Origin: Cyanobacteria bacterium OH_SFB_17
GTDB taxonomy: Bacteria > Cyanobacteriota > Vampirovibrionia > Gastranaerophilales > Gastranaerophilaceae
Direction: 5' to 3'
Assembly (NCBI GenBank): GCA_023395735.1
Contig: JAEWYI010000103.1
Span: forward strand, 1 to 9,114
Length of the DNA stretch: 9,114 nucleotides
Shown here: positions 1 to 6,630 of the stretch, in pieces
How positions within the stretch are numbered: the first letter of the stretch is position 1
Layout: each line of letters starts with the position of its first letter
The notes under the pieces: generated by a model
What the model saw: only the letters and a program-made list of their open reading frames with translations
What the model was told of the DNA's origin: nothing
Databases searched by the model: none
Made by a program: the position numbers and the translations under genes

Positions 1-627
1 AAGTTTTGTTTCCACTTCTTCTTTTGTTGCTTTCAAAATATCTTTGCCAAGAATTTTATCAGCATTTTCTTTTGTAACTTTGTTAGAAGCTAGAATTTTT
101 CTTATGTCGCCACCTTGTCCGTCAACAAATTTGAAGAAACCTTTTATTCCTTCGTTGTAATTTTTCAAGTTGGAATATTTCAATTTTAATTCTTGGCTGT
201 TCAATACGTCGATACCGCCTGATGGATTAAGATAATTTTTAACTCTATTCAACAAGTTTTTTCCGTGATCAAGCGGGGTGTTGTTCAAAACAAAACCTGA
301 TTTTTTTGCGAAATATCTTGAAAATCCTTTGTTAAGAGCTTTTGCAAGGAACAAAATCGCTGTGATACTTGTTACGTCTCTTGTTAAGATTTCACGTCTG
401 TCATGTTTGTCAGTTGCTTGGCAATATCTTGGAACGATTGTTGCACCGTATAAAATCCCCATCATCGCAGGTATGGACATAGAAAATTTGTCGTATTCCA
501 TCGCGTCGGAGAATTTTTTAAGAGTCGGGTTTGAAAAAATTCTTTTACCCAAGCTTGCAGTTGAACCAAAAGAAGGTTGGTTTTGAATATTTGATTTAAC
601 GATTTGATTGTTTACATTATTAATCAT
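1..627 (-). CDS. Unrecognised F-G leader / P-R-Y protein, 3' end outside window
   Basis: The first 209 codons are visible, open to the window edge with no stop, so the C-terminus is missing. I recognise no named domain. The protein starts with a polar leader (residues 1-18, rich in Asn and Gln) ending in QPSFG (17-21). A hydrophobic stretch at about 48-65 ends in IVPRY (64-68). A charged module follows with R67, R78-E79 and R83-D84, then another hydrophobic segment at about 85-98, and the rest is Lys/Asn-rich and soluble-looking. The same plan is seen in the other three unknown proteins of this window, and the R67/R78/R83 spacing matches exactly the second module of the two long ones. The ATG at 627-625 directly follows the TAG stop of the upstream gene with no gap. 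A strong Shine-Dalgarno AAGGAGGG (642-635) lies inside that gene, so the two are co-transcribed. Function unknown; probably membrane-associated. Confidence 0.85.
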   Translation of the reverse strand, partial: MINNVNNQIVKSNIQNQPSFGSTASLGKRIFSNPTLKKFSDAMEYDKFSMSIPAMMGILYGATIVPRYCQATDKHDRREILTRDVTSITAILFLAKALNKGFSRYFAKKSGFVLNNTPLDHGKNLLNRVKNYLNPSGGIDVLNSQELKLKYSNLKNYNEGIKGFFKFVDGQGGDIRKILASNKVTKENADKILGKDILKATKEEVETKL

Positions 628-1656
628 CTATTTGCCCTCCTTTCCATTTGCCTTAGGAGGTTCTTCCAAGCCTGCAAGTGCAGGGTTTTTCCCGTCTTTT
701 GGATTATATAATTTTGGAATTACTGTAAAGAACATTGCTACAGCAGTTGTCATCGCCATATTGAGCAAGAATCTTGAGCCCGCGCGTTTGTGAGCAAAGT
801 TTTCAACAAATTCCGCAATTCCTTTTTTAGTTGGGTCAAATTTTTTCACAACTGATTTAGAAACATCATTTGTGAAATCCATCAAGTGTTCTACAAACTT
901 GTCAACTTTGGTATTCAATGTTTTTTTAGTGCCTGTAGCATCAGGTTTCAAGTCATACCAAACTTTTTCGATTTTGTTTGCAGGATTTGTTGAATATTTT
1001 TTACGAATTTCAACAAATTCTTCTACAAATTCGCCTTTTAAAGTCTTTTTGTATTCTATCAATTTGCCTTCAGCATCTTTTTTAGGGCTCCACAAGTATT
1101 TTTTCGGAGCACTTTCTATTTTTACAAGAATATCTGTAAGTTTGTCTACTTTTTCTTCTAAAGCTTTGCCTGAAAGTACATTTTCGGTTGATGATTCAAG
1201 CAGGTTCTTGACAGAAGATCTATAAAATCCTTTTTTAATAGCGTTTGCATCTTTTAAGTCGGTAGAATTTTGGGAAGCAAAATCAGAAAAATGTTCACTG
1301 AATCCTTTGATAAATGAAGTTGGAACATCGTTAGAAGCCCCAAATTGTTTTTTTGTCGCCCACAACATAGCTGCAGGGATTAAGAAAGAACTCGGTCCGC
1401 TTAATACTTCTCTAATGGCGACTAATCTAGCATAAGCCGTATTCTTTTCTCCAGTATCGCTGCTGTTTCTAGTCAATCCTGTAACTGTACGTGGAATTGC
1501 CATTCCAAGCATATCTTGAGTTACAAAAGATGCGGCGAAACCTCCTTTATGGATTCCGTCCATTACTGCGATAACAGGATTGCCTGCGTTTCCAAAATGT
1601 ACATTTCGGCTGCTGTTTTTCGGGTCAACATTTACACTTATTGGGTTCAATGCCAT
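628..1656 (-). CDS. Unrecognised F-G leader / P-R-T protein, 342 aa
   Basis: No family I can name. A polar leader rich in Asn and Ser (1-19) ends in HFG (20-22). A moderately hydrophobic stretch (about 28-54) leads to AIPRT (53-57), then an R-E pair (R82-E83) and a hydrophobic segment (about 85-100). The middle, about 105-290, is highly charged, Lys/Glu-rich and probably helical. A likely transmembrane segment at about 296-313 runs into VIPKLYN (312-318), like the C-terminal VIPKMYR and GVPKLN of the two long proteins in this window. The last 25 residues are polar and Pro/Gly/Lys-rich. It is the short form of the family, lacking the Q-P-I-N and second Arg/Glu modules. The ATG at 1656-1654 is the only good start, but its nearest Shine-Dalgarno-like GGAAGG (1676-1671) is 14 nt away, an unusually long spacing. 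It is the first gene of a minus-strand operon with the truncated gene after it. Function unknown. Confidence 0.88.
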   Translation of the reverse strand: MALNPISVNVDPKNSSRNVHFGNAGNPVIAVMDGIHKGGFAASFVTQDMLGMAIPRTVTGLTRNSSDTGEKNTAYARLVAIREVLSGPSSFLIPAAMLWATKKQFGASNDVPTSFIKGFSEHFSDFASQNSTDLKDANAIKKGFYRSSVKNLLESSTENVLSGKALEEKVDKLTDILVKIESAPKKYLWSPKKDAEGKLIEYKKTLKGEFVEEFVEIRKKYSTNPANKIEKVWYDLKPDATGTKKTLNTKVDKFVEHLMDFTNDVSKSVVKKFDPTKKGIAEFVENFAHKRAGSRFLLNMAMTTAVAMFFTVIPKLYNPKDGKNPALAGLEEPPKANGKEGK

Positions 1657-1833
1657 ATTTAAAATAATTACCTTCCCACTGTCTGCTACTATTTTTTTCG
1701 TATCTTCAAACCCGATTCACAGGTTTATCTAAGCCACACATGTTAATAAAGTTTTAGATGAAGCTTTTATTGCTTATTTAAAAAATTTTGTTAAATATTT
1801 TTTACATTTGTAGTAAAAAGAACAAGTGTACTT

Positions 1834-1862
1834 AGTATACTTATTATTTATTCATTAATCAA
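1834..1862 (-). promoter_or_regulatory. Candidate sigma-70 promoter for the 342-aa gene operon
   Basis: On the minus strand TTGATT (1862-1857) and TATACT (1839-1834) are separated by 17 bp, matching 4/6 and 5/6 consensus positions. Transcription would start near 1827 and leave an untranslated leader of about 170 nt before the ATG at 1656. Another TATAAT at 1873-1868 lies just upstream. In DNA this AT-rich such words are common by chance; the hexamer pairing with optimal spacing is the support. Confidence 0.45.
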
Positions 1863-2023
1863 GCTGTATTATATACTTTTTAAACAATTATTTACATTTA
1901 TTACTACCTTTTGTTGGTAATTAATATAGAATTTTGGTAAATTTATAACATTTTTCTTTATAAGCTGTATTTTTAATAAAATAATCACATATTTATATTT
2001 GCCGTATTCTTTTTTTTTATATT

Positions 2024-2034
2024 CTGGTATAATA
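2024..2034 (+). promoter_or_regulatory. Extended -10 promoter of the transporter/radical SAM operon
   Basis: CTGGTATAATA contains a perfect TATAAT (2028-2033) preceded by the extended -10 element TGG (2025-2027). No good -35 hexamer lies 16-18 bp upstream, which fits an extended -10 promoter; a run of nine T lies there instead. The start site would be near 2040. A second TATAAT at 2039-2044 lies 11 bp further on but lacks the TG extension. The same 11-mer with one mismatch precedes the 4988 gene. Confidence 0.6.
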
Positions 2035-2055
2035 CCCATATAATCGCGAGGTTAT

Positions 2056-2091
2056 ATGTTTACAAACAAAAAATTAATCCTTATCGGATAA
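2056..2091 (+). CDS. Possible 11-codon leader ORF upstream of the transporter
   Basis: ATG at 2056 opens a frame encoding MFTNKKLILIG and ending in TAA at 2089-2091. It has its own Shine-Dalgarno-like GAGG (2048-2051), 4 nt from the ATG, the same spacing as AGGAGG has to the transporter ATG. Its stop codon runs directly into the transporter Shine-Dalgarno (TAAGGAGG), and its last codons lie in the palindrome covering that site. This arrangement would suit translational coupling or a leader-peptide switch. The ORF is short and could be chance; no codon bias or homologue supports it. Confidence 0.3.
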   Translation: MFTNKKLILIG

Positions 2092-2096
2092 GGAGG
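2078..2096 (+). promoter_or_regulatory. Palindrome overlapping the transporter ribosome binding site
   Basis: TCCTTATC (2078-2085) and GATAAGGA (2087-2094) are perfect 8-bp inverted arms around a single G (2086). The right arm contains the first half of the Shine-Dalgarno AGGAGG (2091-2096), 4 nt before the ATG at 2101. In RNA the innermost pairs would have to open, leaving about 6 bp around a 5-nt loop, which would hide part of the ribosome binding site. In DNA it could be an operator for a dimeric repressor. Which of these applies cannot be told from sequence. Confidence 0.45.
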
Positions 2097-2100
2097 ATAA

Positions 2101-3126
2101 ATGCCTTTTCAAAAATATTTAACAGCAAAAAATATAGCCTTTATTTTATTAATAATGGTATTTTTGTTTTTTCTTGCTCAAATAAAGGTAATAGCGATGA
2201 TGTTTTTCGCTTCTTTTGTAATCGCGTGTTCCCTGAATCCGCTTGTGGATAAGCTTGAAAAAAAAATGAAACGCTCTGCGGCTGTTACGATTGTGTTAAC
2301 AAGTTCTATATTTTCTTTGTTTATTTTCTTTGTTCCGATAGTTTTTATCGCTGCAAAACAGGTTCAGGGTTTATTGGAAATCTTGCCTGAAAAGATTGAC
2401 TCGATACAGAACTTTCTTTATCACTACAGTTTTTACGGACATAAAATACCAGAGATAATAAATTTAGATTCGGTGATTAATTCATCTTCGCCTGTTGCGA
2501 CGGGAATTTTGAATCAATCAATAAATTTTACGATTGCTTTTGCCCAAAGCGTTGTAGTGTTCCTTGCGATTTGTATGATTGTGTTTTATTTTCTTGACGA
2601 TAAAGGCTATATAAAAGAATCTTTAATAAAAATATTTCCGATAAATATGAAAGAAAAGGCTGGAAGCGTTTATGACAATATCTCTCACAAGGTTGGCGGA
2701 TATGTTATAGCACAAATTTTAAACATGGTTGCAATAGGAATAATAACAACAATAGGGCTTCTGCTTATAAAAGTTGATTATGCCCTAGTTTTGGGAATAA
2801 TAACAGGGGTTTTGGATATTATTCCGATAATCGGCCCTACTTTGGCTTTGATTTTATGCCTTTTGATGGTTTATCAAAAAGGATGGTTTGCAATTGCATT
2901 GGTAATAGTTATTTTCCTTACAGCGCAATGGATATCAAACAATCTTGTAAGACCTATAATTTTTGGTAAATTTTTGGATTTGCACCCTTTGATAATAATA
3001 TTTGCCTTGTTAGTTTCAGCACAATTTTTAGGAGTTTGGGGTGTAATTCTCGCTCCTGCAATCGCATCTTTGGTATGTGTGCTGTTCGACGAAATATATT
3101 TAAAGACGATTAATAAGAGTGAGTAA
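2101..3126 (+). CDS. AI-2E transporter (PerM/YdiK/TqsA) family membrane protein
   Basis: Polytopic inner-membrane protein of the AI-2E exporter-like superfamily (old DUF20). Members have been linked to autoinducer-2 export or Na+/H+ antiport, but the substrate here cannot be assigned. At 341 aa it has the usual family length. A hydrophobic N-terminal hairpin (about 12-45) contains a short polar NPLVDKLEKK stretch (46-55). A segment at about 62-86 is followed by a soluble stretch (about 87-140) and a helix at about 145-165. A dense hydrophobic block at about 200-330 holds the family signatures: IPIIGP (241-246), NNLVRPIIFGK (280-290), LHPL (294-297) and GVWGVILAPAIA (311-322). The start is supported by AGGAGG at 2091-2096. 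The TAA stop overlaps the next ATG by one base (TAATG), so the radical SAM gene is translationally coupled. Family confident; substrate unknown. Confidence 0.93.
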   Translation: MPFQKYLTAKNIAFILLIMVFLFFLAQIKVIAMMFFASFVIACSLNPLVDKLEKKMKRSAAVTIVLTSSIFSLFIFFVPIVFIAAKQVQGLLEILPEKIDSIQNFLYHYSFYGHKIPEIINLDSVINSSSPVATGILNQSINFTIAFAQSVVVFLAICMIVFYFLDDKGYIKESLIKIFPINMKEKAGSVYDNISHKVGGYVIAQILNMVAIGIITTIGLLLIKVDYALVLGIITGVLDIIPIIGPTLALILCLLMVYQKGWFAIALVIVIFLTAQWISNNLVRPIIFGKFLDLHPLIIIFALLVSAQFLGVWGVILAPAIASLVCVLFDEIYLKTINKSE

Positions 3127-4673
3127 TGACAGAAGAAAAATATTTATACGACAAGATAACAGATAAAAATTCAGATTTTAATATTTGGATGGCATTTCCT
3201 GGAATTTATTCTTTTGCACTTTCTTCTTTGGGATATCTTTGGCTGTGCAAAACTATTGATATGCTTGAGGATGTGAATTTAGAGAAAATTTCAACTGATT
3301 CTGAAAAAACAAAATACATGATAAAAGATATTAATCTTATAGGATTTTCATTTTCTTTTGATTTGGATTTTATAAATATATTTAAAATTATGGAAAAATA
3401 TAAAATCCCTTTGAAGTCTGAAGAAAGAGGGGATGAGCATCCGCTTATATTTGGGGGCGGGCCTGTTTTGAGCATAAATCCGGAACCGTTTTCAGCCTTT
3501 TTTGATTTTATAATTGTAGGTGATGGGGAGCTTACAAATATTGAGGCCATAAAAATATGCAAAGAAAATAAGGATAAGCCTAAAAATGAAGTTTTAAAAG
3601 AACTTTCAAAGATAGACGGGATTTATGTTCCTTCATTAGGCAAAAAAGAAGTTAAAAAGATAAGCTGTTCGCTTCCTGATTGCGTGTCTTCTCCTGTTTT
3701 GTCTGAAAAAAGTTTTTTCAAAAATACTTTTATAATGGAGATAGCAAGAGGTTGCTCAAACAGATGCGGTTTTTGTGTCGCTTCTTATCTAAATCTGCCT
3801 CAAAGGTATGTGGATTATGAAAAAATCACGGCAAGCATAGATGAGGGACTAAAGCACACAGACAAAATTGCGCTTTTGGGAGCTTTAATAAGTGCGCATC
3901 CAAGATTTGACGATATATGTAATTATATTCATGCAAAATTGCAGACTCGTCCGAACATTGAGATGAGCGTTTCTTCGCTCAGAGCTGATTCGATTTCTCC
4001 AAATGTTGTCAAAACTCTTGTTGCTTGCGGTCAAAAGCACGCTACTATAGCAATTGAAGCAGGAAGTGACAGACTTAGAAAAGTAATTAATAAAAATTTA
4101 GTTGAAGAGCAAATTCTGCAAACTGCAAGAACTGCAAGAGAATATGGACTAAAAGGCTTGAAAATTTATGCTATGATAGGGCTTCCTACAGAAAGTCAAG
4201 ATGATTTGAAATCAATGTTAGAGCTTGCCAAAAAATTGAAAACTGAAAATAAAGGTTTTGATCTCACTTTCAGCTTTTCTTCTTTTGTTCCAAAGCCACA
4301 TACTCCTTTTCAGTGGTGTGCTAGAGAGGAGACTAAATCTCTTGAAGCAAAAAGAGATTTCCTCAAAAAAGAATTTCATAAAATGGGAGTTAAGGCGACT
4401 TTTTCGAGCGCAAAATGGGATTATTACCAGACTCTTTTGTCAAGAGGCGGGAGTGAATTGTGCGATTATGTCCTAAAGGTTTATGAGCTCGGTGCTAATT
4501 TAGGAGCGTTTAAAGCGGCTTATAAAGAAATTGCAGAGGCTAAAAATTTAAATGACAGTGATTATTACGTGACAAGAGAATTTGGATTGGATGAAGAGTT
4601 GCCTTGGGATTTTATTAAGATTCAACCGGGCAAAGATTTTCTTAAAGCGGAATATAAAAGGCTTTTAAAATAA
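3126..4673 (+). CDS. B12-binding-type radical SAM protein (TIGR03960-like)
   Basis: Cytoplasmic [4Fe-4S] enzyme that should cleave S-adenosylmethionine; substrate unknown. The N-terminal region (about 15-175) resembles a cobalamin-binding Rossmann domain, with GGGP (110-113), NPEP (118-121) and GDGE (132-135). It lacks a D-x-H-x-x-G cobalamin ligand motif, as I recall is usual for this group. The radical SAM core follows: cluster cysteines C210-x3-C214-x2-C217 in RGCSNRCGFC, the SAM-contacting region IAIEAGSDRLR (308-318) and GLPTE (352-356). SFVPKPHTPFQW (386-397) is a signature I associate with the TIGR03960 group, and the end, LPWDFI with EYKRLLK, also fits. In many species this core is fused or adjacent to a DUF2344 partner; at 515 aa this protein stops before it and no such gene follows here. 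The ATG at 3126 overlaps the transporter stop (TAATG) and has only a weak GAG-type ribosome binding site, so translation likely depends on coupling. Family confident, exact subfamily fairly so. Confidence 0.92.
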   Translation: MTEEKYLYDKITDKNSDFNIWMAFPGIYSFALSSLGYLWLCKTIDMLEDVNLEKISTDSEKTKYMIKDINLIGFSFSFDLDFINIFKIMEKYKIPLKSEERGDEHPLIFGGGPVLSINPEPFSAFFDFIIVGDGELTNIEAIKICKENKDKPKNEVLKELSKIDGIYVPSLGKKEVKKISCSLPDCVSSPVLSEKSFFKNTFIMEIARGCSNRCGFCVASYLNLPQRYVDYEKITASIDEGLKHTDKIALLGALISAHPRFDDICNYIHAKLQTRPNIEMSVSSLRADSISPNVVKTLVACGQKHATIAIEAGSDRLRKVINKNLVEEQILQTARTAREYGLKGLKIYAMIGLPTESQDDLKSMLELAKKLKTENKGFDLTFSFSSFVPKPHTPFQWCAREETKSLEAKRDFLKKEFHKMGVKATFSSAKWDYYQTLLSRGGSELCDYVLKVYELGANLGAFKAAYKEIAEAKNLNDSDYYVTREFGLDEELPWDFIKIQPGKDFLKAEYKRLLK

Positions 4674-4701
4674 TTTTATATATACAAATTCAATACTTTG
4701 T

Positions 4702-4740
4702 AGTGATTGAGCCTTTTAGATAGTCACTTTTGGTTCTTTA
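4702..4740 (+). terminator. Weak terminator candidate after the radical SAM gene
   Basis: AGTGATT (4702-4708) can pair with AGTCACT (4722-4728) as a 7-bp stem including one G-U pair, with a 13-nt loop. A broken T-rich tail (TTTGGTTCTTTA) follows. The stem is A/U-rich and the tail interrupted, so efficiency would be low; it lies 29 nt after the stop codon. Confidence 0.3.
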
Positions 4741-4812
4741 CTTAACAATTTTTTACAAATATTTTCATGCAAATTTTTGGTGGTAATTAAATTTTTCGAG
4801 TAAAATTTTCTC

Positions 4813-4883
4813 GTTTTTTAATCAAAAAACTGCAAAAAACGTTTTAAAATGTGCTATTTTTAGAAAATTATTCAAAAAACGTT
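4813..4883 (+). repeat. Phased A-tract direct repeats and T6/A6 inverted repeat
   Basis: CAAAAAAC occurs at 4823-4830, 4833-4840 and 4873-4880, that is at offsets of 10 and 40 bp. The last two copies extend to CAAAAAACGTT. GTTTTTT (4813-4819) is a perfect 7-bp inverted complement of the first A-tract across a 4-nt AATC loop. CGTTTTTT (4812-4819) can also pair with AAAAAACG of the later copies. A-tracts spaced by multiples of about 10 bp are the classical arrangement for intrinsically bent DNA; here they sit some 80-140 bp upstream of the -10 box at 4961. Confidence 0.5.
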
Positions 4884-4884
4884 C

Positions 4885-4914
4885 TTTACATAAACTTTAC
4901 AATAAGTGTTTACA
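4885..4914 (+). repeat. Three TTTACA hexamer repeats
   Basis: TTTACA occurs at 4885-4890, 4896-4901 and 4909-4914, start-to-start spacing 11 and 13 bp, so roughly on one face of the helix. It is one base from the -35 consensus, but none has a -10 box at the right distance. It could be a regulator binding array 45-75 bp upstream of the -10 box, or AT-rich chance. Confidence 0.35.
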
Positions 4915-4956
4915 TGGCAATTTTTGAAATTCATAGCTTTTAAAATACATGTCTAA

Positions 4957-4967
4957 CTGGTATGATA
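4957..4967 (+). promoter_or_regulatory. Extended -10 promoter of the long unknown gene pair
   Basis: CTGGTATGATA contains TATGAT (4961-4966) with the extended -10 TGG (4958-4960) and differs from the transporter promoter 11-mer at one position. The -35 position (4938-4943, TTTTAA) is weak. The start site would be near 4973, giving an untranslated leader of only about 15 nt with a weak purine-rich AGAAAGAA (4978-4985) before the ATG at 4988. Confidence 0.55.
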
Positions 4968-4987
4968 GAGTGTGTTAGAAAGAATTT

Positions 4988-6610
4988 ATGATAAAACAAG
5001 TTAGTGTAAACAATTTAAATGTAGTGAATACCCAAAAGCCTTCAAAGAACCAACCCCAGTTCAAGGGCGGTATTGTTGACGTGATGACAGCTGGGATTCA
5101 GGCTTGTGAGCAATACCCTATGGTGAACGTGGCGGTGTTGGATTTGTCAACGGCTATTATTCCAAGAACCTATGTGGAAGGTAAAACTAACCCTTACGCT
5201 GGTGCTGAGGCTTTTAGACGTGAATCTTCAGGTTTGATTGTAAACTGCATGATTCCAAGTTTGATTGTTTTGGGTATTGCAAAAGCTCTTGAAAAACCAA
5301 TGATGGGCGGCGCTTCCAGAATGGCAGGATGTTGGGCAAACGGTGATACTATTGACTTAGTTGCAGACCAGTGGCAAAATCTTAAAAACGTTGAACCTGT
5401 TATGGAAAACGGAAAAGTTTTGTATACAGGCGACAAGGCAAAAGTTTATAGAACAATCGAAAATATTTTAAAAGAAACAAAAGGTATTGACGGAAAAGAA
5501 GTAGTTGATTTTGCAGAAAAAGATTTCCACCAACAAATAAAATCTTTAACTGAAAACACTTTTGCACAAAAAATTAACCAAAAAGAAGTAAAATCTGTAT
5601 ATAAATCAATTGCAGAAGCAACGCATGCAACGGAAAATATTAAAATAGGAAAAACCGGTAAATTTTCAAGCCAAAACCTTGAATCAATAATAAGTTCCAC
5701 TCCAAAACTTTTAAGAGAGCTTGTTGGCGGTAAAGATGTTGCTACTTTTGCTTCAAAAGCTAAAAAACTTGTTAACTATAAGAGTTTAGGCGGACTTGCT
5801 TTGATTCTTCCGCTTGCTATTTCAATGCAGCCTATAAACAGATGGTTGACCGCTAAATCTTCAGGTAAAAAAGGTGCACCGATTTATAAGGATTTTGGCG
5901 ATACAAAAGAACATGAACTTTCTCCAAAAGAAAAATCAGCACTTTTAAAACAAAAGTTTATTTCAATCGGCTCTATGGTCGGTGTAGCGTTACTTTCAAT
6001 GTCAATGGGTGGAAAATTCAAAGACTTCTTTAGCCTCCAAGGAGGAGCTAAGATCTTGCAATTTAAAGGACTTTTCCCTACAATGGATCAGGCGAGAATC
6101 ATTTCAACAGCAACATTTGCAAGCAGAATGGGTGCGTCTGAAGATAAAAATGACCTTAGAGAAGCTACATTTAGGGATATTGCAACTTTCTCATCATTCT
6201 ATTTCTTGGGTGATTATGTTGCAAAAGGTATCGCAACAGGTATACAAAAAATGAAGCCACACATCAAGCTTATCAACGATTTGAACCCACTTGATAAGGA
6301 TGCAGGATTCTTTAAACGAATTAAGCATTGGACAAAAGATACGGCATTAAAATCGTCTGATGAAGTTGTCGGAAAAACTGCGAAAAATATGCGCACATTC
6401 TGTCAACTTGGAAATATAGTCTTCTCACTGATTGCATTAGGTATTGTTATTCCTAAAATGTATAGAGGACAAACAAACAAAAAACGTGAAGAAGAATTAA
6501 AAGCAATGGGTGTTGACCAAAAAACAATCGATAAATATTATCATCATTTAGTAAAAAACAACCCAAACTTTGCGTCAAACCGAGCGACATATCAGGCTCT
6601 TCAAAAATAA
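4988..6610 (+). CDS. Unrecognised F-K-G leader protein, long form, 540 aa
   Basis: No family I can name. Residues 1-22 are a polar Asn/Gln-rich leader ending in QPQFKGG (22-28). A hydrophobic stretch (about 45-58) ends in IIPRT (57-61); then comes FRRES (76-80) and a probable membrane segment (about 83-100). A charged, mostly soluble region (about 105-260) follows. A second membrane segment (about 266-282) ends in the motif MQPINRWLT (280-288), trailed by KSSGKKG. A third hydrophobic helix lies at about 326-341. Next is a second Arg/Glu module: FPT (363-365), SR (379-380), LRE (390-392) and RD (396-397), with a hydrophobic segment at about 399-411. A last membrane segment (about 474-489) runs into VIPKMYR (487-493), and the tail is charged. 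There is no cleavable-type signal peptide. The downstream protein aligns along its whole length, so the two are tandem paralogues in one operon, 31 bp apart. Probably a multi-span membrane or membrane-remodelling protein; function unknown. Confidence 0.9.
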   Translation: MIKQVSVNNLNVVNTQKPSKNQPQFKGGIVDVMTAGIQACEQYPMVNVAVLDLSTAIIPRTYVEGKTNPYAGAEAFRRESSGLIVNCMIPSLIVLGIAKALEKPMMGGASRMAGCWANGDTIDLVADQWQNLKNVEPVMENGKVLYTGDKAKVYRTIENILKETKGIDGKEVVDFAEKDFHQQIKSLTENTFAQKINQKEVKSVYKSIAEATHATENIKIGKTGKFSSQNLESIISSTPKLLRELVGGKDVATFASKAKKLVNYKSLGGLALILPLAISMQPINRWLTAKSSGKKGAPIYKDFGDTKEHELSPKEKSALLKQKFISIGSMVGVALLSMSMGGKFKDFFSLQGGAKILQFKGLFPTMDQARIISTATFASRMGASEDKNDLREATFRDIATFSSFYFLGDYVAKGIATGIQKMKPHIKLINDLNPLDKDAGFFKRIKHWTKDTALKSSDEVVGKTAKNMRTFCQLGNIVFSLIALGIVIPKMYRGQTNKKREEELKAMGVDQKTIDKYYHHLVKNNPNFASNRATYQALQK

Positions 6611-6630
6611 AAGGCTACTAGACAATTATC

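Larger units (their letters stand above)
1657..2100. other. Divergent intergenic regulatory region (444 bp)
   Basis: Very AT-rich, between the minus-strand 342-aa gene and the plus-strand transporter operon. It holds a promoter for each direction, a possible 11-codon leader ORF and a palindrome at the transporter ribosome binding site (listed separately). The words TTTACATTT at 1801 and 1891 lie 90 bp apart. AAACC and GGTTT around 1708-1725 could form a weak 5-bp hairpin, with no U-tract to make it a terminator. I found no tRNA, no recognisable riboswitch and no longer coding frame. Confidence 0.6.
4674..4987. other. Non-coding region with A-tracts and repeats before the long unknown genes
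   Basis: 314 bp, strongly AT-rich, with no credible gene. From left to right it holds a weak terminator-like hairpin after the radical SAM gene (4702-4728), a T6/A6 inverted repeat (4813-4830), three CAAAAAAC A-tracts (4823-4880), three TTTACA hexamers (4885-4914) and an extended -10 promoter (4957-4967). TGGTAATTAA at 4781-4790 also occurs at 1915-1924 in the other large intergenic region; in such AT-rich DNA this may be chance. Confidence 0.6.

Noticed and set aside
278..1225. Plus-strand open frames at 278-586, 608-793 and 872-1225
   Set aside because: They lie antisense within the two minus-strand genes, whose frames have coherent motifs and ribosome binding sites; the antisense translations show no family features.
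1657..2100. tRNA, riboswitch or CRISPR content in the large intergenic regions
   Set aside because: No cloverleaf, no GG-T-psi-C-like element, no known aptamer core and no regularly spaced direct repeats of adequate length.
3206..3562. Minus-strand 118-codon frame inside the radical SAM gene, and a plus-strand 72-codon frame at 4258-4476
   Set aside because: Both overlap well-conserved parts of the radical SAM protein (GGGP/NPEP region and C-terminal region) and have no independent support.
4914..4943. Nine-codon ORF starting at ATG 4914 upstream of the 4988 promoter
   Set aside because: No Shine-Dalgarno, and it lies upstream of the likely transcription start.
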